Positions 54,551 to 63,317 of a DNA stretch of 64,000 nucleotides are shown here, one piece after another. The notes under the pieces are model-generated. The model searched no databases. It worked only from the letters and a program-made list of their open reading frames with translations, and was not told the DNA's origin. Position 1 is the stretch's first letter. Every line of letters starts with the position of its first letter. The position numbers and the translations under genes were made by a program. Origin of the DNA: Chthoniobacteraceae bacterium (GTDB lineage: Bacteria; Verrucomicrobiota; Verrucomicrobiia; Chthoniobacterales; Chthoniobacteraceae). The stretch lies in assembly GCA_947476045.1 (NCBI GenBank), contig CANJNZ010000006.1, positions 1-64,000 of the forward strand, given 5' to 3'.

Positions 54551-56776
54551 CTATTCAAGGCGATACAAGTGTGTTGCTCCGTCTCCCTGTGGCAAAAAGG
54601 TGGTCGCGTTTTCCGCAATGACCCTGCCCGTGAAGAGATTCGTCACCTTGCGCGGCTTGGGTAGCGTGATCGGCTGTATGCAGTCCACGATGTGCAGCGC
54701 GAGCAGTGAGCGATTCATGAAAAGGATGTCGTTGTTTGTCGAATAGACGGAGCATCCCGCGTCGCGGCACATCGTGCGGAAGAGATCCGGGTGATTCGGC
54801 GGTATGGCGAAATAATAGGCCGTGTAGTTTTTGTGACGCTTTACCGCCGCGCCCGGCGTGCCGTCGGGCCAGTAGGCGAGCACCACGGCATCGGGATCAT
54901 CCGGGACAAGGCGCGGGCCGATGACTGCGCCGGAGCCGAGTGTGATCTTGGTCTTCACTTCGCGCAACACGGCGTCGTCATAGTTTTTCGGCGTCAGTTC
55001 TCCGCTGACTCGATGTTCATCGAGTTTGAATTTCATCCCCACGAGTTGTGATGCTGCTTCGACATCGAGGCCTTTGTCCGTGGCCAGTCCGGGATAGCCG
55101 ACAAAAATCAGCGCGCGTCCATCGCACTTGAGCGCCTCGACTGCATCGCGCTGTTTTTTGGAAAGCCAGTTGGCGTTGTAGAAAAAAAGCGTCTTGTATC
55201 GCTCCATCGCCTTGGCGTCCAAGTCGTCGGTCATCAGCCAGTCCATCGGCACGCCGCTGCGATACAATTCACGCGTTGCACGGTCACATTGCAGATCGAG
55301 CAACGGCGGGTAATTGTTCACGTCGTGCATCCGGGCGAGCGGGTGATAAGCAGGGCCAACACCGCTCACGAAGCACGCGACCTCGGCCACACTCGTCATG
55401 TCCCAAGCCACTGCGTCGCGCGCGATTTTCGCCTGCTTTGCAAACTCTGTGACAATCTCCGGTGCATCGAACCAGCCGCCGGTCATGTCGAAATTCCACC
55501 AGCCCGTGCCGTGGATGATATGATGGCAAAACTCGCGCCGCAGCACGTCCACCGACTCCGCCAGATCCTTCAGCGGACGCAGTTCCAGAAGGCCGTTGGC
55601 CGTCCAGCGGATGTTGGAGTGATCCTTAAGCAAGTGTGTGCGGATGTCGGACTCATTAAAATAATACTTCCCCGCGCGCTGCACACTCTCCACCGGCAGC
55701 ATGAATGAACCCGGCCCGCCCGGCCCGCGATTGTCGTAGCTCGTGATGCCCGTGACGAAATCAATGTGCGGACTTTCCAAAAGTCTGCGCAACCCGAGAT
55801 GCCCGTTGGCCGCAGCCGCGTTGACGAGCCCCGTCTGCCACATGAGGTAGCTGCTGAATGCGCCAACGATGCGCTTGCCGCCCGTGGCTTCCTTCACGGC
55901 GGAGCACCATGATAGCTGGCAGTCCGCCACGATGTCCGAAAGACAAAGATCGAAATCTATCGCCAGTTGATCCTTCGCCGGATCGCGCAGGATGCCGGGC
56001 GACCCACGACGCCGTGCAGGCTCCAGCGGCAACTCCACTTTTTCGATCCACGACTGAGCGCCATATTTTTTCGTCAGCCATTCTTTGAAGTAGCGCTTCG
56101 CCGGCGGGCTGTAGTCGGGGACCATCCCCAACTGCGCGCCCCAATACACCCACTCCTCGCTGCCGCCGGAATTGAGCATGTAGCCCAGCACCCGATCCGC
56201 ATACGGACTGTTCTCCACCACTTGCACAAATGCGCGGAGCATTTTTCCGACATCGTCATTCCATTTCTTCGACGCCATCGAGGCCTGACGCGGATTACGA
56301 TAATCAGCAAAAAAAGCTGGCGGCTTGTCTGGATCATTCGCGTAGCGGGTGACTTCGTCCGGGTTTTGATCCGCCCACCACGGAGGTGTGAGCATCGTGT
56401 TCAAGCGCGGAATCATCCACACGTCCTTCGTGTGCTCGCCGAGCCGCTTCGCGTTCATCTCAAACGCAGAGAAATCGTATTTGTCCGGTCCGAGCCAAGC
56501 CGGCCCCGCGCTGATGAAAAAAATCGGGAACCCCGCATCGGCAATGTCCTTCCAGACTTTCAAGCTGCCGTGTCCGTAATAAGACATCCCCGGAATCGGC
56601 TGCCCGTCCACAAAGATCGCCGTGCGGCCCATGTGCGGTTTGATTTCCACACGATGCCCGGCCTTCAGCACAGGTGGCTCGGCCCGCAGCGAAAACATCC
56701 CCATGGAAAGCGGGACTGACGACGCAAGCAGACCCTTCAAAAGTGCGCGGCGGGAAATTTCAGCGGGTTCGATCAT
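54551..56776 (-). CDS. Tat-exported GH42/clan-A glycosidase-like protein
   Basis: A 741-residue protein. The start at MIEPAEISRRALLKG gives a Tat leader (SRRALLKGLLASSVPLSMG), so export in folded form is likely. Residues 45-420 resemble a clan GH-A barrel, close to GH42-type beta-galactosidases: DVWMIPRLNTMLTPPWWA early, the candidate acid/base in NSGGSEEW (Glu207 or Glu208), and the candidate nucleophile Glu in YYFNESDIRTH. Residues 450-640 are a beta-galactosidase-trimerisation-like, glutamine-amidotransferase-fold region (VPMDWLMTDDLDAKAMERYKTLFFYN). A beta-rich tail ends the chain. Family assignment is tentative. It is the first gene of the minus-strand glycan operon and faces the divergent set at 57075. 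Confidence 0.65.
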   Translation of the reverse strand: MIEPAEISRRALLKGLLASSVPLSMGMFSLRAEPPVLKAGHRVEIKPHMGRTAIFVDGQPIPGMSYYGHGSLKVWKDIADAGFPIFFISAGPAWLGPDKYDFSAFEMNAKRLGEHTKDVWMIPRLNTMLTPPWWADQNPDEVTRYANDPDKPPAFFADYRNPRQASMASKKWNDDVGKMLRAFVQVVENSPYADRVLGYMLNSGGSEEWVYWGAQLGMVPDYSPPAKRYFKEWLTKKYGAQSWIEKVELPLEPARRRGSPGILRDPAKDQLAIDFDLCLSDIVADCQLSWCSAVKEATGGKRIVGAFSSYLMWQTGLVNAAAANGHLGLRRLLESPHIDFVTGITSYDNRGPGGPGSFMLPVESVQRAGKYYFNESDIRTHLLKDHSNIRWTANGLLELRPLKDLAESVDVLRREFCHHIIHGTGWWNFDMTGGWFDAPEIVTEFAKQAKIARDAVAWDMTSVAEVACFVSGVGPAYHPLARMHDVNNYPPLLDLQCDRATRELYRSGVPMDWLMTDDLDAKAMERYKTLFFYNANWLSKKQRDAVEALKCDGRALIFVGYPGLATDKGLDVEAASQLVGMKFKLDEHRVSGELTPKNYDDAVLREVKTKITLGSGAVIGPRLVPDDPDAVVLAYWPDGTPGAAVKRHKNYTAYYFAIPPNHPDLFRTMCRDAGCSVYSTNNDILFMNRSLLALHIVDCIQPITLPKPRKVTNLFTGRVIAENATTFLPQGDGATHLYRLE

Positions 56777-57074
56777 CGCCTGACAACCTCCCCTACTCAC
56801 AAATGTTTGAACCATTCTCGATATCACCACGGGCTTCACGAGCGACGGAGCGAAATGTATCAGTAGTGGCTGTATCGGTAAAAATCTTCGTGAGCAAACA
56901 TTCTAAGCTTTCCCTCGCAACATGATTCGTGCAGTTCGTTCCGCTCCTCTGGCATATTGTTTGTGCATTTCGTTTCCAACGGACTGGACAAACAGGGCCG
57001 GGAAGAACAATTCCATCATCGCAAACAATAAGTGCGCTGACGGAAAAACATCAAAACACCAACCCAAGTAAAAA
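56777..57074. other. Divergent promoter region of the glycan-degradation genes
   Basis: 298 bases between the leftward GH42-like operon and the rightward gene set. No gene is supported. It contains a direct repeat (56856-56880), listed separately, that may be an operator serving both sides. Confidence 0.45.
56856..56880. promoter_or_regulatory. Direct repeat TGTATCNGTA, candidate operator
   Basis: TGTATCAGTA and TGTATCGGTA lie 15 bases apart start to start, so they face different sides of the helix by about half a turn. Direct repeats of this size are typical of AraC-type sugar regulators. The site lies about 80 bases before the leftward start. The regulator is not in the window. Confidence 0.35.
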
Positions 57075-57662
57075 ATGAAAACTGCATTCGCAAAAATCGG
57101 CAGCGCCATTCTGGCCAGCCTCACCATCATCGGAATCTCGGCCCAGGCCGCTGACAAAATCGAAGTGAAACTCGATTCCAGCACCGAAGTCGTCGTCGCC
57201 AAAGACATCAACGGCATCCCCGCCAAATCCAAAGTGACCTCAACAGCCACCTACGAGGAATACGCGCTCGCTCCCGTCGTGGACGGCATCAAAAAGCGCA
57301 AAGACCTCGGCTGGCAGGAATGCTCATGGGCATCCGCCGAAGACGACACCGTTCATGCCATCCAGATCGAACTTTCAAAGCCACAGCGTGGCGGCCGCTT
57401 CCAGATCACCTGGGCGTATGACATCCACAACGAAGACAGCGGAAAATTCTGGGTCTCCCGCGACTACGTCATCCAAGTCAAAGACAAAGCCGGTGATCCT
57501 TGGAATACCGTCATCGTCGTGAAAGGCAACCAGTCAATCGTCGCCTGCCACTCGCTGCCAGACACCGCGATTGGCTTCATCCGCATTTATCAACCCGTCG
57601 GCGGCGGACATCCCGATCGTCCGAACATCATGTGGGTCGGCCAGGTCGAGCTTCTCGACTAG
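57075..57662 (+). CDS. Small exported beta-sandwich (F5/8-type-like) protein
   Basis: A 195-residue exported protein. The signal peptide ends AQA near residue 25. The rest reads as one beta-sandwich: VVDGIKKRKDLGWQECSWASAEDD, then HAIQIELSKPQRGGRFQITWAYDIHN, then FIRIYQPVGGGHPDRPNIMWVGQVELLD. The pattern of a surface loop followed by HAIQIELSKP and a final VGQVELLD is like the F5/8 type C (discoidin) fold, which often binds carbohydrates, but it lacks a strong family signature. It is the first rightward gene of the cluster, 35 bases before the metalloprotease, and may bind the same substrate. Confidence 0.75.
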   Translation: MKTAFAKIGSAILASLTIIGISAQAADKIEVKLDSSTEVVVAKDINGIPAKSKVTSTATYEEYALAPVVDGIKKRKDLGWQECSWASAEDDTVHAIQIELSKPQRGGRFQITWAYDIHNEDSGKFWVSRDYVIQVKDKAGDPWNTVIVVKGNQSIVACHSLPDTAIGFIRIYQPVGGGHPDRPNIMWVGQVELLD

Positions 57663-57697
57663 TCGCCACTCGCCCGGTCTTCGCTTTCGTATCGCAT

Positions 57698-59077
57698 ATG
57701 AAACTTCACACCGTTCGCAACTTCCTGTTCGCAACCGGCCTGTTGAGCCTCGCAGTCCTGCCTGCAAGTGCGCAACTCGCCCCGGCCATGACGGTGGACA
57801 ATTTCAAAAACGGCGAAAGCATCCAGTATTCCGCTCCTTTAATCGCAGGCACACTGCCCGACGCCGCCGTTGACTCGGTGACGCTCATCAACGCTTCATC
57901 CAAGCGTCCAACGCGCCAGATGAAGGGCCTCGCGTATAAAGGAAAATTCAAAGTGCTGGCAGACCTCGTCCCCGGAGCGAACGATCTCACGATCACCGCC
58001 GGGACAAAAACGACGAAGCTCAAATTAAGCTTCGTCCCGCAGACGAGCTGCCGCGCTGTTCGTGCGATTTACTACACGAACAACACGGGCGACGCCGGAT
58101 TCCTCAGTCCAATTCCCAACGACAAGCAGGATGTCGTTGGGAAGCTGGGCACCGCCATGCTTCTCCTCCAGAGCTTCACCGCCGACCGCATGAATGCGCA
58201 GGGCTATGGCCGCAAAACCTTCAACGTCGAGTTGGAGCCGGATGGCCGTCCAAAAGTATTCATCATCAAAGGCGATCAGGCCCCCGACACCGGCTTCAAT
58301 GGCGGACTCGTGGACCGCGCCATCGGGCAACAGGCCGCACGTCCACACACGCAATACCTCATCGTCCTCGGTCGCGGCTGCGGCTACACCGCCGTCGGTG
58401 GAAACGGCAAAGCCTTCATGGGCGGCTCCACCATTTACACATGGCCCGACACCCTCCAGCAGGCACAGTCTGCATTCATGGACGCCACGCCGATTGACAC
58501 CGGAAAATTCCATGTGGACGCCGTAGGCCGCGACGTCTTCTGGGCCAACACATCAACAACGATTGGCGCGTGCCTTCACGAAATCGGCCACAGCTTCGGC
58601 CTCCCGCACAGCATGGACGGCCTGTGCATCATGACCCGTGGCATTGACCACTTTAACCGCTTCTTCACCGTCGTAGAGCCGCCATCCAAAGCCAACTCCA
58701 AGACTACCGAATTCAAAGACAGCGACATCGCACGCTTTTGCAAAGTCACCGCCAACAACCTCGCCGTCTCCCGCTACATGGCGCTGAACGAACGCGAATA
58801 CATCAGCGGCAAAACACCCACGATCAAATTTGATCCCGTCAAAAAAGAAATCACAGTCAGCAGTGAAGTCGGCCTCGGCTTCGTCGCACTGGACCCGCCC
58901 TACGGCAATCCCGGCGCAGACTTCTGCATGCCGATTGACCCGAGCAAACCCGCGCCAAAGCAAGTCATCATCACCGAAAAAGACTGGGCGCGATTCGGCG
59001 GGAAGCCCTTCCAAGTCCGCGTCTCCGACATAGACAGCAACGGCAACGTGGATCGCGATCCACTCAAGCCCAAGTAG
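57698..59077 (+). CDS. Exported zinc metalloprotease, HExxHxxGxxH type
   Basis: A 459-residue secreted protease. I start at MKLHTVRN because a signal peptide follows (cleavage near residue 26, PASA). Residues 30-110 form a beta-sandwich prodomain or binding domain. The zinc site is HEIGHSFGLPH (His294, Glu295, His298, His304), and the Met-turn is CIMTRG about 13 residues later. HEIGHSFGLPH...IMTRG...FNRFF resembles the 'putative peptidase family' (Metallopep, PF12044-like) known mostly from fungi; I cannot test this. The C-terminal part (about 385-459) is a beta-rich domain. Beside hexosaminidases and esterases, a role in opening glycoproteins such as mucins is plausible. It should be secreted. 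Confidence 0.85.
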   Translation: MKLHTVRNFLFATGLLSLAVLPASAQLAPAMTVDNFKNGESIQYSAPLIAGTLPDAAVDSVTLINASSKRPTRQMKGLAYKGKFKVLADLVPGANDLTITAGTKTTKLKLSFVPQTSCRAVRAIYYTNNTGDAGFLSPIPNDKQDVVGKLGTAMLLLQSFTADRMNAQGYGRKTFNVELEPDGRPKVFIIKGDQAPDTGFNGGLVDRAIGQQAARPHTQYLIVLGRGCGYTAVGGNGKAFMGGSTIYTWPDTLQQAQSAFMDATPIDTGKFHVDAVGRDVFWANTSTTIGACLHEIGHSFGLPHSMDGLCIMTRGIDHFNRFFTVVEPPSKANSKTTEFKDSDIARFCKVTANNLAVSRYMALNEREYISGKTPTIKFDPVKKEITVSSEVGLGFVALDPPYGNPGADFCMPIDPSKPAPKQVIITEKDWARFGGKPFQVRVSDIDSNGNVDRDPLKPK

Positions 59078-59104
59078 CCGTAGCCGCGCACGAAGGATGC
59101 CTCG

Positions 59105-59261
59105 CACGGAGTTCACGGCGGGCGCGGAGTAGCGATGCGATCCGGGATCTGTGATCGGAAGAGTCGCGCCGCGATACTTGGCGTCGATCGCTGGGCAACA
59201 ACTTCGTGCCTTTTTGTGCGAGCCCATGTAGCGGAAACTCCGTGCCCGCGTGAACTCCGTG
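59105..59261. repeat. 157-bp intergenic segment with 25-bp inverted arms
   Basis: CACGGAGTTCACG-GCGGGC-GCGGAGT (59105-59130) is inverted at ACTCCGTGCCCGCGTGAACTCCGTG (59237-59261) with one indel and one mismatch. The interior has smaller GATC-rich inverted pairs. The segment lies between the metalloprotease and the GH20-GH32 gene and looks like a repeat element or folded RNA rather than a terminator. Confidence 0.75.
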
Positions 59262-59396
59262 AAAGGCACTCCAAAATGCTCTTCGCCTTTCCATCAACCG
59301 AATTCAGATTCCTTCTAAAGTATAACCATTGCGATGGTGATCACCCGCAATTCTCTGCGTCAGCTTTCACCGCCCCTCATCCGTCTCCAAACTCCA

Positions 59397-62300
59397 ATGA
59401 AAAATCTCTGCACATTCCTCTTTGTAATTTGCGTCTCTGCTTTCACCGCGCTGGCAGATGAACCGCCGTTGAAACTGCTCCCGACCCCGAAATCGGTGCA
59501 GTTGGCCGGCGGGGAGATGTCGCTTTCTAAAACCAGCCGTATCGTGGCGACGGATGCGTCGCTCAAGCCGCTCGCGGAAATTTTGTCCGAGGAAATCCTG
59601 CTCGCCACCAAGCTCAAACTCACGCCAGCGGACGGCGAGGCGAAGCCCGGCGACATCGTGCTAAAGCTCAATCCGCAACTGCGCGCGGATGCGGACATCC
59701 TCACGGTGCAGGGTCGCGATGTGAAGAAGGTGCGTGATTACGCGCACGCGATTCATGTGGGAGACATGGCGGTGGTGGAGGGTTGGGACTACCGCGCTTG
59801 TTGCGAAGGAACGGCGACGCTCTTGCAGGCCATGCGACTAAAGGGCGATGCCGTCTCGCTGCCGAAGATGGAGATCAAGGACTGGCCGCACGCGGACTAC
59901 ACCGGCTACATGCTGGACATCGCACGTCAGGGAATGCCGCTCATGGGCCTGCGCGACTCCATCGAGGCGATGCGCTATTACAAAGTCCGCTATCTGCATC
60001 TGCATTTTCACGACGGCAGCGGGTTTTATTTTCCGCTGAAGAAATATCCGCAGGCAGGTTCGCACAATGGGGCGATCAACAATGGCGATGCGTTCAAGTC
60101 ATGGGACTTGGAGGAGTTGAAAAAGACCGTTGCCTATGCCGATGCTCGCGGCGTGACGCTCGTGCCGGAGCTGGAGACGCCGGGACATTGCGAGGCTCTG
60201 ATGGAGGATTTGAAAGTGGGCGACAAGTGGCTGCTCGGCGATCCCGGGATGCACATGATGGACATCGTCAATGATGACATTTACCCGGTGCTGGATGATG
60301 TGGTGAAGGAGATGTGCGAGGTGTTCAAAAGCTCCCCGTATTTTCACATCGGCGGCGACGAAGTGCAGTGGGAGTGGTTCATTGATCGCCCGCACGTGAA
60401 GGAGTTCATGAAGAAGGAAGGGATGCCCGAGAAAGACAAGGGCGGGAAGGACGAGCTGCTGAAACGGCACGCGCTGAAGATGGATGCGATCGTGAAGAAG
60501 TATGGAAAGAAGACGATTTTCTGGGGCGGCTACCAAGGGCCACCGACGGATCCGGCGCTGAAGGATTTGATCATGTATTCGTGGTATGTCGGCGCGCAAA
60601 AGGCGATTGATGCGGGCTTCACCATCATCACCGTGCCGTGGGAAATCCGTGGGCCGCATGAAAAGTGGAACATCTACAGCGCAAACGCCGATATGCTGAA
60701 TCGCAGTGCGAGCGTGCTCGGTGGCGCGCGCGTGGCTTGGGAGCAGAGCGCGGAGACCTACATCAACGCCAGCATCTACGAAGCAATCCGGCAGGAAGGC
60801 ACATGGGCTCCGGACACCGTGACTGCGAGTCTGGACGAACTCAAAGCGCGAGAGAAGACTCTCGCCGAGCGTCTCGCGAAAATTATACGCCCGGTGAAAA
60901 TCGAAGTGCAGGCCGGCAAGTCAGAAAAATCCGAATACGGACGCGATCCCGCTGCTGGCAGGGCGACGATTTCCATGTCGGCCACGTTGCCGCCGAACTG
61001 CAAAATTCATTATACCGTTGATGGCTCGGAGCCGACCGCCAAATCCCCGCTCTACGACAAGCCAGTGCAGACGCTCGGCAGACTGCGAGTTCGCGCGGCG
61101 ATGTTCGACGCGGATGGTCGTTCCGTCGGCGGTTACACTTTCGCGGAGAAATACAATTGGAAGGACTACGAGGAAAATCTGACCACCGGCAAACCCGTGA
61201 AATCATCCGGCATCGCAGGCACTGGCAAGGACGCCGAAGTGCCGGAGAACGCAGCGAACGGCTGGGTCGGCAATGGCAAGATGTGGGGCGCGTGGGATCC
61301 GCCGCAGTGGTGGCAGGTGGACTTGCAAGCCGAGCACGTTTTGGATCGCGTGCATCTTTTCTTCTACGTTCAGGGCGAACGCGCCTTTCAATACAACGTC
61401 GAGCTTTCGACCGATGAGAAGCAGTGGAAAAAGGTGGTGGATCAAAGCGAGAACGATCAACCGGCGACCGGGCAGGGAAAACTCCACACATTTGAGGCCA
61501 CGAAGGCCCGCTATGTCCGCGTGAACATGCTGAAGAACAGCATCCAAAACGCGGTGCAGTTGGAGGAGGTGCGCGTGTATGAGGAGGGCAGACCGGATTC
61601 CTTTGGCAACCTCGCCAACAGTCAGACTTTCAAGGCCGACAAACGCTATCTGGTTTTCCCCCGCCCGAATGGATTGAAAGGAAAGAACAAGGTCTTTGTG
61701 AAACTCGATGGTGAACTTTTCTTCGCCGAGTATGACGCGATGCTCGCGAAATCAGACCCGGATTTCTGGACGTATATTGACTTGAAATTGCATCAGGGCA
61801 AACAGGTCACGGTCAGCGCGACGGGGCCGGACGCGGAGGGAATTGCGCTGGTGAAAATGAGCGACACGATTCCCGGCAAGCATCCGCTCTACCACGAGCC
61901 GGGACGTCCGCAGGTTCATTTCACTCCGCTGCGCGGCTGGCTGAATGATTCCTCGGGGATGTTCTATCTCAACGGCAAGTGGCACTATTACTACATGAAC
62001 ACGCGGTTCGGGAACCAGATGGCCGGCGTGAACAACAACTGGTCGCACGCAGTGAGCACCGACCTGCTGCACTGGACCGAGGAACCGATGCTGCACACGA
62101 TCATTCGCGGCAAGCAGTGCTATTGGACCGGCTCCGCTGCGGTGGATGTGCAAAACGCCACCGGCCTCGGCAAGCCGGGTAAGCCCGCGGTGGTCTTCGC
62201 ATGCAATCAGGCGTCCGATGTGCCGAATCCTTTCACACAATGTTTCTTCGTCAGCACCGACGAGGGCATGACGGCGAAAATTGATCCCGACATGATGTAT

Positions 62301-63311
62301 AAGGCGCTGCCGAAAGAGGACGATCGCCGTGGCGACGGAAGTCGCGACGACATGATCCGCTGGTATGCGCCGGATAAGAAATGGATCCTGCTCATTTACA
62401 ACAAAGCGCAGACACCCGGCGCGAAACGCAGTTTCTTTTTCTTTGAATCGAAAGACCTCAAGACGTGGACGGAGACGAGCGTGCTGGAAGATATGTATGA
62501 GTGCCCGAACTTCGTGCAGATGAATCTCGACAGCGACGCCAGCAAACCGATGTGGGTCGTGTGGGGCGCGTCCACCGAATACCGCGTAGGCAATTTCGAC
62601 GGGAAGAAATTCACACCAATCCACGACGGCGTGTTCCTTGCCCACCATGGCGACTACTACGCCTCGCAGGTTTTCGACAACGCACCGGACGGACGCAAAA
62701 TCCAAATGGGCTGGGGCTGGGTTTGCAACTACAAGACCGAGTTCACGCAGATGGCGACCTTCCCGATGGATCTAAGTTTGAAGAGCACGCCGGAAGGTCC
62801 ACGTCTCTTCGCTGAATTCATTCCCGAGCTCGCCAAACTGCGCGACGGTGGCAGCAGCAAGAAGGATGTCGTCATCAAAGCGGATGCTCCCATGAGTCTC
62901 GGCGACGTGACACAGCCGATGGAAATAGATGTGGAATTTGAACCCGGAACCGCCAAACGCGTGTCCCTCACCGGCGCAGAGCTGAGCGTGAAATGGGACG
63001 CGGAAACGCAGGCCGTGGAAGTGCAGGGTGTAAAGGAGTATAAAGTGACCGTGCCTCGCGACAAAGGCAGGCCCGCGCCAAAAGTGATTGCCGCTCCACA
63101 AAACGGCCGCGTGCGACTCCACGTGCTGCTCGATATTCCCTCGGTCGAAGTCACCACCAACGGTGGCGAGCACTACATCATCAAAGGACGCGATTTCAAA
63201 AAGCTCGGCGAGAAATCCGCGCTGCAAATTACAACCGAGGGCGGCGACGCCACCTTCCGCCGCCTCGATGTCTATCCGCTCAAATCCATCCAGCCTCCCG
63301 CGCCGAAATAA
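59397..63311 (+). CDS. GH20-chitobiase_C-F5/8-GH32 fusion glycosidase
   Basis: A 1304-residue secreted protein. I start at MKNLCTFLFV, which opens a signal peptide ending ALA. Order: GH20b domain (25-160); GH20 barrel (165-510) with the canonical HIGGDE pair Asp321-Glu322 and PELETPGH; chitobiase_C strand (IHYTVDGSEPTAKSPLYD, about 540); discoidin/F5/8 domain (about 600-740, WWQVDLQAEHVLDRV, RYVRVN, QLEEVRVYEEG); then GH32 from about 835 to 1300. The GH32 residues are the nucleophile Asp851 in GWLNDSSG, Asp984 in SRDD (transition-state stabiliser, normally RDP), and acid/base Glu1035 in MYECPN. Spacings of 133 and 51 residues match GH32. Joining hexosaminidase and fructosidase activities is unusual. 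Confidence 0.92.
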   Translation: MKNLCTFLFVICVSAFTALADEPPLKLLPTPKSVQLAGGEMSLSKTSRIVATDASLKPLAEILSEEILLATKLKLTPADGEAKPGDIVLKLNPQLRADADILTVQGRDVKKVRDYAHAIHVGDMAVVEGWDYRACCEGTATLLQAMRLKGDAVSLPKMEIKDWPHADYTGYMLDIARQGMPLMGLRDSIEAMRYYKVRYLHLHFHDGSGFYFPLKKYPQAGSHNGAINNGDAFKSWDLEELKKTVAYADARGVTLVPELETPGHCEALMEDLKVGDKWLLGDPGMHMMDIVNDDIYPVLDDVVKEMCEVFKSSPYFHIGGDEVQWEWFIDRPHVKEFMKKEGMPEKDKGGKDELLKRHALKMDAIVKKYGKKTIFWGGYQGPPTDPALKDLIMYSWYVGAQKAIDAGFTIITVPWEIRGPHEKWNIYSANADMLNRSASVLGGARVAWEQSAETYINASIYEAIRQEGTWAPDTVTASLDELKAREKTLAERLAKIIRPVKIEVQAGKSEKSEYGRDPAAGRATISMSATLPPNCKIHYTVDGSEPTAKSPLYDKPVQTLGRLRVRAAMFDADGRSVGGYTFAEKYNWKDYEENLTTGKPVKSSGIAGTGKDAEVPENAANGWVGNGKMWGAWDPPQWWQVDLQAEHVLDRVHLFFYVQGERAFQYNVELSTDEKQWKKVVDQSENDQPATGQGKLHTFEATKARYVRVNMLKNSIQNAVQLEEVRVYEEGRPDSFGNLANSQTFKADKRYLVFPRPNGLKGKNKVFVKLDGELFFAEYDAMLAKSDPDFWTYIDLKLHQGKQVTVSATGPDAEGIALVKMSDTIPGKHPLYHEPGRPQVHFTPLRGWLNDSSGMFYLNGKWHYYYMNTRFGNQMAGVNNNWSHAVSTDLLHWTEEPMLHTIIRGKQCYWTGSAAVDVQNATGLGKPGKPAVVFACNQASDVPNPFTQCFFVSTDEGMTAKIDPDMMYKALPKEDDRRGDGSRDDMIRWYAPDKKWILLIYNKAQTPGAKRSFFFFESKDLKTWTETSVLEDMYECPNFVQMNLDSDASKPMWVVWGASTEYRVGNFDGKKFTPIHDGVFLAHHGDYYASQVFDNAPDGRKIQMGWGWVCNYKTEFTQMATFPMDLSLKSTPEGPRLFAEFIPELAKLRDGGSSKKDVVIKADAPMSLGDVTQPMEIDVEFEPGTAKRVSLTGAELSVKWDAETQAVEVQGVKEYKVTVPRDKGRPAPKVIAAPQNGRVRLHVLLDIPSVEVTTNGGEHYIIKGRDFKKLGEKSALQITTEGGDATFRRLDVYPLKSIQPPAPK

Positions 63312-63317
63312 CTTCGC

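Noticed and set aside
61752-62705. A 317-codon minus-strand open frame opposite the GH32 part
   Set aside because: The plus strand has the correctly spaced GH32 catalytic residues. The antisense frame is a shadow.
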